From NCBI GenBank assembly GCA_002292925.1, contig DBCF01000294.1, positions 1 to 6,494 of the forward strand: a DNA stretch of 6,494 nucleotides, given 5' to 3'. Position 1 is the first letter of the stretch. Every line of letters starts with the position of its first letter. Source of the stretch: Roseiflexaceae bacterium UBA965. GTDB taxonomy: Bacteria > Chloroflexota > Chloroflexia > Chloroflexales > Roseiflexaceae. The notes beneath the pieces were generated by a model. That model did no database searches. It saw only the letters and a list, made by a program, of their open reading frames with translations, and was not told the DNA's origin. Shown piece by piece: positions 1-5,337 of this stretch. A program made the translations under genes and the position numbers.

Positions 1-7
1 ATTGGCA

Positions 8-18
8 CCGCACTGCGG
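8..18. repeat. short palindrome CCGCA-C-TGCGG
   Basis: This is a perfect 5-bp inverted repeat around one central base. It lies just downstream of the predicted start site of the leftward promoter at 33-61, so it would fall in the 5' leader of the off-window divergent gene. It could be an operator half, a small leader hairpin or chance. Five base pairs are too few to decide. Confidence 0.25.
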
Positions 19-26
19 CACACATA

Positions 27-45
27 CTACATATGATAATTGTAG
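27..45. promoter_or_regulatory. candidate operator: CTACA-N9-TGTAG dyad
   Basis: A 19-bp dyad with perfect 5-bp arms (27-31 and 41-45) is centred on position 36. That places it exactly over the -10 box (33-38) of the predicted leftward promoter. Gapped similarity continues outward, with CACAC at 19-23 facing GTGTG at 53-57. A dyad of this size over a -10 box is a typical repressor-site arrangement, but the regulator is not visible and the short arms could be chance. Confidence 0.35.
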
Positions 46-61
46 GTATGGGGTGTGTCAA
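33..61 (-). promoter_or_regulatory. leftward sigma70-type promoter for an off-window divergent gene
   Basis: On the minus strand, TTGACA (61 to 56, a perfect -35) is followed by a 17-bp spacer and TATCAT (38 to 33, five of six matches to the -10 consensus). The start site would fall near position 26, so transcription leaves the window to the left. This suggests a gene divergent from the FAD oxidoreductase that begins just outside. No comparably good promoter is visible on the plus strand of 1-112. The best plus-strand candidate (TTGTAG at 40-45 with TATGGG at 63-68) is weak. Confidence 0.6.
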
Positions 62-112
62 TTATGGGAGTTCCCCTGTATGTCTGCATTATTGTAACGA
101 GAGGAAACACAC

Positions 113-1357
113 ATGACCATTGATCGTTCACGTGACGGCAACCGCTCCTACTGGCAAGAAACCTTTGATCTCACCATGCCCAGCGCACCACTACCCACCC
201 GTGCCAGTCACGTCGTGGTAGGCGGGGGGATTGTCGGCTCTGCAACGGCCTATTTTTTAGCCAAAGCCGGACACAATGTGGTACTTATCGAACGAATTCA
301 CCCCGCCCACGGCGCCACCGGGCGCAACGGCGGATTCATCGGCACGGGCCCTGCCGAGGGCTATGCCGGTGCCAAAGCCCGGCTTGGCGCCGCGCCTGCC
401 CAACAAATCTACGAGCTCACCATCCAAAACGGCAAATTAGCACGCCAAATCATGCAGGAAGAAGGCTTTGATTGCCACTTCCGTGAACCCGGCACCTTCA
501 ATTTATCGTTGTCCCCTGCAGATCATCAGGCCGCCAAACGGGGCGTAGCTGCATTGAATGCCGACGGCTACGGTGGTGAAGTGCTCGACCGGGCTCAGCT
601 CCAAGCCATGATCAACACCCCGTTAGGTGAAGAAATCGTCGGAGCATCATACAAAGCCGGTAGTGCGTTGATTCATTCGGGACGCCTCGTGCGGGGCGTC
701 GTCGAAGCCGCAATCAAACATAGCGCCACCTTGTGTATCGCCAACGTCGAACGGATCGACTATAGCCACGGCGACCCCGTGGTTGTTACCGACCAGGGCA
801 ACATTAGCGCACAATCGGTTGTGCTCGGGCTCAATGCCTGGAGCCGCCAATTGGCACCGGCCATGAACGGCATCATCACCCCCGTCCGTGGCCAGATTTT
901 GTCGACAGCCCCCACTGCCCCTGTATTTAGCCAAGGGATGGGCACCGATATCACCCCAACCGGTGAATACTGGCAACAAACCCTCGACGGGTCGATTGTG
1001 TTGGGTGGCTGTCGTGCCGTCGCCGCCAATGGCGACGTCAATTTGTACGACATTGGTATCACCGATGATGTCCAAGGAGCCCTCGACAACGTGTTGCCCC
1101 GGCTCTTCCCCAAATTGGCCGGTTTGCCGATTACGCGCCGCTGGGCCGGGTTGATGGGCTTTACGCCTGACTACGTCCCCGTCGTCGACGCCATGCCCGG
1201 AATGCCCGGGGTGTGGGCTGGCGGTGGTTTTTGTGGATCAGGGATGCCGTTTGGCTTTGTGGTAGGTAAATACCTCGCCCAAGCCGCCGTCACCATGCAA
1301 ACCCCCAGCGAAATCGCCCCGCTGTCGATTCATCGCCCCACCCTGCAATCACACTAA
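113..1357 (+). CDS. FAD-dependent oxidoreductase, DAO family (PuuB/glycine oxidase-like)
   Basis: This is a 414-aa flavoprotein of the D-amino-acid-oxidase fold (DAO, PF01266), the group that oxidises amines or amino acids such as gamma-glutamylputrescine, glycine or sarcosine. The dinucleotide-binding site is clear: a beta strand, then GGGIVG at residues 37-42, ending in the ribose-binding acid E60 (VVLIE). ATGRNGGF at 68-75 is the conserved FAD-contacting motif typical of PuuB-like members. The C-terminal FAD-closing region is also present, with W344, GFTPDYVPVVD around 349-359 and GGGFCGSGMPFG around 370-381. There is no signal peptide or membrane segment, so it is probably a soluble cytoplasmic enzyme. 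The ATG start is supported by GAGAGGA (99-105), 7 nt upstream. The gene is monocistronic as far as can be seen and ends at a bidirectional terminator. Family assignment is firm. Substrate is unknown, and no neighbour points to polyamine or amino-acid metabolism. Confidence 0.9.
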   Translation: MTIDRSRDGNRSYWQETFDLTMPSAPLPTRASHVVVGGGIVGSATAYFLAKAGHNVVLIERIHPAHGATGRNGGFIGTGPAEGYAGAKARLGAAPAQQIYELTIQNGKLARQIMQEEGFDCHFREPGTFNLSLSPADHQAAKRGVAALNADGYGGEVLDRAQLQAMINTPLGEEIVGASYKAGSALIHSGRLVRGVVEAAIKHSATLCIANVERIDYSHGDPVVVTDQGNISAQSVVLGLNAWSRQLAPAMNGIITPVRGQILSTAPTAPVFSQGMGTDITPTGEYWQQTLDGSIVLGGCRAVAANGDVNLYDIGITDDVQGALDNVLPRLFPKLAGLPITRRWAGLMGFTPDYVPVVDAMPGMPGVWAGGGFCGSGMPFGFVVGKYLAQAAVTMQTPSEIAPLSIHRPTLQSH

Positions 1358-1361
1358 TCAA

Positions 1362-1401
1362 AAAATCCCCTCGTGGCAAATACATGCCACGAGGGGATTT
1401 T
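1362..1401. terminator. bidirectional rho-independent terminator
   Basis: A perfect 17-bp stem (1362-1378 paired with 1385-1401) encloses the 6-nt loop AATACA in the 60-bp gap between two convergent genes. Its GC-rich core is CCCCTCGTGGCA against TGCCACGAGGGG, and its outer ends are A/T. Read on the minus strand it is followed by six T residues (1365 to 1360), which serves the lactonase. Read on the plus strand the U tract is four residues (1398-1401), which serves the oxidoreductase. Position, symmetry and tails make termination on both strands the natural reading, and it should be more efficient for the leftward gene. Confidence 0.9.
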
Positions 1402-1417
1402 GCGTACTCTGCGTTTT

Positions 1418-2278
1418 TTAGAAGCCCAACCGATAGACACGCCGGGCATTGTCGACCCACAATTTGCGTTTGGCTTTGTCACTCAATGAGGCTGTCAAAT
1501 CGTCGACGGTATGCACCCATTCGGTGTAATTAGTCGATTGCAGCGACACCGGCCAGTCGCCGCCAAACATGACCCGGTCTTCGCCAAACACGGCGATAAC
1601 ATGCTCCATGTAGGGCACCAAATCGTCGGGTTGCCAGGCTGCATGGTCTGCTTCAGTGGTCATGCCACTGATTTTGCAGACCACATTGGGTAATTTGGCC
1701 ATTTCGATCATCTGTTGCCGCCATGGGTCGAGGCGATGCCCTTTGATATCAGGCTTGGCTACATGATCGAGAATAAATTGCACCTGGGGGACTTTTTTGA
1801 CGAGTTCGATGGCGGCAGGCAATTGATGATGAAAAATACAAATATCAAAACTCAACCCGTATTCAGCGAGTAATTCGACCCCGCGCACCACATTTGGGCG
1901 GATGGCAAAATTGGCATCTGATTCACCTTGGAACAAACGACGCACCCCTTTGATACGGGGACCTATCGCCGTCAATGCCGAATAATACGCCCGCGTCTGC
2001 TCACCAAATTCCACTGGTGCCGCCGCCACGATGCCTTTGAGCTTGGGCAATTGACGAGCCACCGTGTTGATGTATTGCGCTTCGAGCAGACTGTATTGTG
2101 GTTCGACAGCAACTTCTACATAGACCATTGCTTCGACAGTAACATCACGGGTATGTTGTGCAAATTCTTCACCCATAAATCGGGCATTAATAATCGTGTT
2201 ATTGTCAAGCCACGACATGCGAAAATACTGCGGATCCCATAAATGGACATGTGTATCAACAATCGCAAAATTCGGCAT
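1418..2278 (-). CDS. amidohydrolase-family lactonase, probable L-fucono-1,5-lactonase (COG3618)
   Basis: This 286-aa protein is full length for the COG3618 branch of the amidohydrolase superfamily (Amidohydro_2), whose members are mostly sugar-acid or dicarboxylate lactonases. The TIM-barrel signature residues are visible: H10 and H12 in DTHVHLWDP at the end of strand 1, E55, K110-R114 (KGVRR), H151 in the HHQLP motif, H172 in LDHVAKP, K202 in CKISG, and the strand-8 aspartate D241 in FGGDWP. It should be cytoplasmic. The nearby L-fuconate dehydratase makes hydrolysis of L-fucono-lactone to L-fuconate the most likely reaction. This is inference, because close relatives hydrolyse other sugar lactones or 2-pyrone-4,6-dicarboxylate. 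The ATG start is fixed by AAGGGG (2285-2290), 6 nt upstream, and by the barrel strand that follows at once. The gene has its own predicted promoter at 2324-2352 and ends at the hairpin at 1362-1401. Confidence 0.88.
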   Translation of the reverse strand: MPNFAIVDTHVHLWDPQYFRMSWLDNNTIINARFMGEEFAQHTRDVTVEAMVYVEVAVEPQYSLLEAQYINTVARQLPKLKGIVAAAPVEFGEQTRAYYSALTAIGPRIKGVRRLFQGESDANFAIRPNVVRGVELLAEYGLSFDICIFHHQLPAAIELVKKVPQVQFILDHVAKPDIKGHRLDPWRQQMIEMAKLPNVVCKISGMTTEADHAAWQPDDLVPYMEHVIAVFGEDRVMFGGDWPVSLQSTNYTEWVHTVDDLTASLSDKAKRKLWVDNARRVYRLGF

Positions 2279-2315
2279 ATCGTGCCCCTTAATTTTTCAT
2301 GAACAATCGAAGCAG

Positions 2316-2335
2316 TATCGCCTATCATAGCGATA
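2316..2335. promoter_or_regulatory. candidate operator: TATCGC-N8-GCGATA dyad
   Basis: A 20-bp dyad with perfect 6-bp arms (2316-2321 and 2330-2335) brackets the -10 box (2324-2329) and reaches the predicted start site of the lactonase promoter. A second nested dyad, CTATC-N5-GATAG (2322-2336), overlaps it. The geometry suits a dimeric repressor that responds to a pathway intermediate. The regulator gene is not in the window, so family and ligand are unknown. Confidence 0.4.
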
Positions 2336-2352
2336 GAAGCATCAACTGTCAA
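2324..2352 (-). promoter_or_regulatory. sigma70-type promoter of the lactonase gene
   Basis: On the minus strand, TTGACA (2352 to 2347, perfect -35) and TATGAT (2329 to 2324, five of six) are separated by exactly 17 bp. The start site would lie near 2317, giving a leader of roughly 40 nt that contains the AAGGGG ribosome-binding site at 2285-2290. The lactonase can therefore be transcribed independently of the permease-dehydratase unit upstream. The promoter is bracketed by a dyad over its -10 box and a long hairpin ending at its -35 box. Confidence 0.75.
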
Positions 2353-2393
2353 AATACACACAAAAAAACGACACCACGTTCTTTGTGTGTATT
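2353..2393 (-). terminator. long hairpin between permease and lactonase promoter: terminator or operator
   Basis: Perfect 12-bp arms (2353-2364 AATACACACAAA and 2382-2393) flank a partly pairing interior. In minus-strand RNA the stem extends to about 17 bp, with one G-U pair and one bulged U, closed by C-G pairs around the 6-nt loop UGGUGU (2376 to 2371). It begins about 50 nt past the permease stop and its last base abuts the -35 box of the lactonase promoter. A stop-hairpin-promoter order suggests a terminator for the upstream operon, with a short U4 tail (2354 to 2351). The same DNA dyad sits where an activator or repressor could bind. I favour the terminator but cannot exclude an operator. 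Confidence 0.5.
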
Positions 2394-2421
2394 ATCAACG
2401 GTTTGACCTCTATAGTGAACG

Positions 2422-2445
2422 AAAAAATGTGACAAAAAGCTGTCA
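2422..2445 (-). terminator. weak terminator-like stem overlapping the permease stop codon
   Basis: On the minus strand TGACA, which begins with the permease TGA stop (2445 to 2441), can pair with TGTCA (2434 to 2430) across a 6-nt loop. It is followed by CA and a run of six T residues (2427 to 2422). The stem is only 5 bp, or about 9 bp if a 2-nt bulge and A-U pairs are allowed. It is probably inefficient by itself and is likely backed up by the stronger hairpin at 2353-2393. Confidence 0.3.
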
Positions 2446-4005
2446 TTTTGGCGCTTGTCGTGGCCGCGCCAACACCTGCGCACCAATCATGACCACGGCA
2501 CACACCAGCACGAGCACTACCGCTAATGCAGCCGCCATAGCGTAATTGAGGGCACCCGGTCGCCCTAGTAAGCGTGCCAAAAACAGTGGAGCGGTGGGTG
2601 TATCGGGACGACTAAGGAGCAACGCCGCCGCAAAATCCCCCAGCGACACCGCAAAGGCAAACAACCCGGCCGCCACCAGCGCCCGCCGGAGCAACGGCAT
2701 GGTTACACTCCACCATTGTCGCCATGGCGTGGCACCGAGAGTAGCTGCAGCAATGGCATACGTCGGTGCCAACTGGTCGCGGGCTAATCCCAACTGCCGG
2801 CTCACCAACGGCAACGCCAACACCACATGGGCCATGATAACCAGCCAGCTTGCCTGTAATAATCCGAGCGGGCCAAACCACAACAAATACCCCAACCCCA
2901 ACGTCACCCCACTCACCCCCAACGGAATCATCGCAATGCGCCGCCACCAGCGATTACCACTGGTAAATCCCCAGCTAACCACCACCGTCACCAGCGCTAC
3001 CACCAGTGCAATCCATAGCGAGCGCCACACCGCCGCTAGTGGCGAGACAAACAAGCCACTGCCCCGTACCGGCAACGCCAAAGCGCGGTAGGCCTGGCTC
3101 CAATCATCGGGGAGCCAGGCACGCATCACCAGCAACCCAAATGGCCCTGCAAAGCAGCTAATCGTGGCGAGCTGGCCTGCCCCCGCCACCCACCATCCCC
3201 AGCCAGTCGCACGGTGCGTTGTTGGGCGGCGCTGGACATCGAGCACAATCCGGCGTTGCAGTCGGTCAGCTACCCATACCAACAGTAAGCTCATCAGCAA
3301 TTGCCAGACGGCCAACGTCGCAGCGATGTCAAGCCGCAAAAACTGACTGGTCTGACGCCAAATCTCGACTTCAAGCGATGGCACCCGGTTGCCACCCAAC
3401 AACAACACGACTCCGAAACTCCCAAAGCTGTAGAGAAAGACCAACAACATACCAGCCAGCATCGCTGGCCACAACAAGGGCAACACGATGGTGGTCAAGC
3501 GGCGCCACGGTGACGCCCCCAGCGTCATCGCCGCTGCGTCGTAACGCCCGGCAATTCCTTGCCAGGCATCGTATACCAAGCGCACCAATACGCCGGTGTT
3601 GTACCAGACATGCGCTAGCACCACCACCGCCAACCCTTGCGGTACCTCGAGTCCAAACAGCATGGCACACCACGAGTGTGGCGCACAAATGGTGGTGAGC
3701 ATGGTGGCCGACACCGGTGTCGGAATCACAAATGGTACACTTACCGCCAGCCAAGCACTCGTGGCAAGCACCCCAGGGCGACGCACCAGTGCCCAGGTAA
3801 TCGGCAAGGCACACACCAGTGCCACCAGCGTTGACAGCAGGGCTTGACCGATTGTTGCCACGCCGATACGCGCCATTTGTGTCAACGTCGCACCATCGAG
3901 CCACGCCAGCCCACGCCAGCCCATTACCCCCAGTGGCATGATGATGCTCAGGAGCACTGCAACAACGATCAGACTGCGCCCAAGCCATGACCACCGCATC
4001 GTCAT
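2443..4005 (-). CDS. fused two-domain ABC transporter permease (ThiP/FbpB/AfuB class)
   Basis: This 520-aa inner-membrane protein contains two complete binding-protein-dependent transport domains in one chain. The length is typical of the ferric-iron, thiamine and AfuB hexose-phosphate permeases. About 12 hydrophobic segments are visible, at roughly residues 11-30, 53-73, 84-104, 122-143, 181-205, 229-249, 270-295, 327-347, 355-378, 384-404, 443-463 and 489-511. Each half carries an EAA loop that docks on the ATPase: YDAAAMTLGASPWRR starting at 155 and YAIAAATLGATPWRQ starting at 416. The segment around 454-463 (SLGDFAAALL) is also typical of the class. The ATG start follows the dehydratase stop with no gap (TAAATG) and has no clear Shine-Dalgarno sequence, so translation is probably coupled. 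A second ATG lies two codons in. No ATPase or substrate-binding protein is in the window. The substrate is unknown. The location suggests a sugar-acid or related ligand, but iron or thiamine cannot be excluded. Confidence 0.92.
   Translation of the reverse strand: MTMRWSWLGRSLIVVAVLLSIIMPLGVMGWRGLAWLDGATLTQMARIGVATIGQALLSTLVALVCALPITWALVRRPGVLATSAWLAVSVPFVIPTPVSATMLTTICAPHSWCAMLFGLEVPQGLAVVVLAHVWYNTGVLVRLVYDAWQGIAGRYDAAAMTLGASPWRRLTTIVLPLLWPAMLAGMLLVFLYSFGSFGVVLLLGGNRVPSLEVEIWRQTSQFLRLDIAATLAVWQLLMSLLLVWVADRLQRRIVLDVQRRPTTHRATGWGWWVAGAGQLATISCFAGPFGLLVMRAWLPDDWSQAYRALALPVRGSGLFVSPLAAVWRSLWIALVVALVTVVVSWGFTSGNRWWRRIAMIPLGVSGVTLGLGYLLWFGPLGLLQASWLVIMAHVVLALPLVSRQLGLARDQLAPTYAIAAATLGATPWRQWWSVTMPLLRRALVAAGLFAFAVSLGDFAAALLLSRPDTPTAPLFLARLLGRPGALNYAMAAALAVVLVLVCAVVMIGAQVLARPRQAPK
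3901..3920. repeat. perfect 10-bp tandem duplication inside the permease gene
   Basis: CCACGCCAGC occurs twice in immediate succession. It lies in the N-terminal part of the permease gene, encoding the GWRGLAW stretch at about residues 29-35. Because the unit is 10 bp, the two copies are read in different frames, and gain or loss of one copy would shift the reading frame. The present reading frame is intact. Confidence 0.6.
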
Positions 4006-5325
4006 TTACTTGCCACGGGCCAGGTTTTGCCACACGGGACCAGCAGGGTAATGATAGGCGGCCAACGTGGTTGCGTGCATTTCGATGCTATACCCGGGCA
4101 ATTGGGGGGGCATGTAATGGGCATTGCGAATCACACACGGGTCGACAAAGTGTTCGTGTAGGTGATCGACGTATTCAATCACCCGTCCCGTGGTACTACC
4201 CGTCACCGCCACAAAATCAAACAACGACAAATGTTGCACATACTCGCACAAGCCGACGCCACCGGCATGGGGGCAGACCGGCACACCAAATTTGGCCGCC
4301 ATCAAAATAATCGCCAATACTTCGTTGACACCACCGACACGGCAGGCATCGATTTGACAAAACGCAATGGCATTGGCTTGGAGCAATTGCTTGAACATAA
4401 TCCGGTTTTGTACATGCTCACCCGTCGCCACCCCAATCGGCGCCACCCCACGCGCAATTGCCGCATGCCCCAGCACATCATCAGGGCTGGTTGGTTCTTC
4501 GATCCACAGAGGATTAAACGGTTTGAGGTGTTGCATCCAATCAATGGCTTGGGGCACATCCCAAACTTGGTTGGCATCGACCATCAAAAAACGATCGGGG
4601 CCAATCACGTCACGAATCACGCCGGCACGCCGTACATCAGAAGCAATGTCGATACCCACTTTCATTTTGATATGCGTAAAACCGGCCGCAATGGCTTCGT
4701 GGCACAATTGGCGCACTTTGTCATCGCTATAGCCGATCCAACCGGCCGAAGTAGTATAGGCGGGGTAGCCTTGGGCCTGCATGGTGGCAATCCGGGCCGC
4801 TTTGTGGGGCACCGATTGTTCGAGGATGGCGAGGGCTTCGGCAGGCGTCAAGGCATCGCTAATATATCGAAACGGGATACAGCGCACCAGTTCTGCCGGC
4901 GTCATGTCAACCAACAGTTGCCACAACGGCTTGCCTTCGGCTCGGGCATACAAATCCCAAACTGCATTGACCACCGCAGCCACTGCGAGATGCACGACCC
5001 CTTTTTCGGGACCAACCCAGCGTAATTGACTATCACCCACCATTTCATACCAAAACGCCCCGAGGTCGGCCGTAATCGTCGCCAAATCACGTCCAACCAA
5101 GCGCTCGGCCAATGTCAGGGCCGCCGCCACGCACCACTCGTTACCCCGACCAATAGTAAACGTCAAGCCATGGCCAATTAATTCGGGGTGATTGGTATGG
5201 AGCATCACATAGGCTGCAGAGTAATCAGGGTCTCGATTCATGGCGTCGGAGCCATCAAGGTTCAATGAGGTGGGGAAGCGCACATCGAGTGTCTCGACCT
5301 TGGTGATAATAATTGCAGTGGTCAT
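4006..5325 (-). CDS. fucD: L-fuconate dehydratase (enolase superfamily)
   Basis: This enzyme dehydrates L-fuconate to 2-keto-3-deoxy-L-fuconate in the cytoplasm and belongs to the mandelate-racemase branch of the enolase superfamily. The 439-aa length matches the family. The capping-domain start VRFPTSLNLDGSDAMN (15-30) and the segment TSAGWIGYSDDK (192-203) are hallmarks of L-fuconate dehydratase and its ENOSF1 relatives. The catalytic set is complete: the lysine pair K220 and K222 (KMK), metal ligands D250 (VDANQ), E276 (WIEEP) and E303 (TGEH), and D326 (QIDACR) with H353 (CPHAGG) as the strand-6/7 pair. These residues lie about two positions after those I recall for the characterised Xanthomonas enzyme. 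The ATG is preceded by GAGGA (5334 to 5330), only 12 nt after the hydrolase stop, and the TAA stop abuts the permease ATG. The gene is therefore mid-operon. No residue is missing and the assignment is firm. Confidence 0.96.
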   Translation of the reverse strand: MTTAIIITKVETLDVRFPTSLNLDGSDAMNRDPDYSAAYVMLHTNHPELIGHGLTFTIGRGNEWCVAAALTLAERLVGRDLATITADLGAFWYEMVGDSQLRWVGPEKGVVHLAVAAVVNAVWDLYARAEGKPLWQLLVDMTPAELVRCIPFRYISDALTPAEALAILEQSVPHKAARIATMQAQGYPAYTTSAGWIGYSDDKVRQLCHEAIAAGFTHIKMKVGIDIASDVRRAGVIRDVIGPDRFLMVDANQVWDVPQAIDWMQHLKPFNPLWIEEPTSPDDVLGHAAIARGVAPIGVATGEHVQNRIMFKQLLQANAIAFCQIDACRVGGVNEVLAIILMAAKFGVPVCPHAGGVGLCEYVQHLSLFDFVAVTGSTTGRVIEYVDHLHEHFVDPCVIRNAHYMPPQLPGYSIEMHATTLAAYHYPAGPVWQNLARGK

Positions 5326-5337
5326 ATATTCCTCGTA

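Noticed and set aside
40..68. Plus-strand promoter for the oxidoreductase (TTGTAG-N17-TATGGG)
   Set aside because: Only about three of six positions match in each hexamer, which is no better than chance in a region this size.
647..1113. Two minus-strand open frames (647-1075 and 760-1113) opposite the oxidoreductase
   Set aside because: Both are shadows of a gene with clear DAO-family motifs, and neither has a recognisable domain.
2443..4005. Naming the permease thiP
   Set aside because: The fused two-domain form fits the class, but thiamine, iron and sugar-phosphate members share it. No thiB, thiQ, thi gene or TPP riboswitch is visible nearby.
3371..4033. 220-codon minus-strand open frame overlapping the permease in another frame
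   Set aside because: It starts inside the dehydratase gene and covers the permease, whose own frame has two EAA loops and regular membrane segments. The alternative product is Cys/Gly/His-rich and resembles no family.
4162..5025. 287-codon open frame on the plus strand
   Set aside because: It lies wholly antisense to the L-fuconate dehydratase gene, which has every catalytic motif. The translated product shows no recognisable family and is rich in His and Arg, as is typical of the opposite strand of such genes.
4006..5325. Alternative calls for the dehydratase (galactonate, gluconate or mannonate dehydratase)
   Set aside because: The DGSDAMN, SAGWIGYSDDK and RVIEYVDHLHEHF segments are specific to the L-fuconate dehydratase/ENOSF1 group, and the lysine-pair plus strand-7 histidine pattern matches it.
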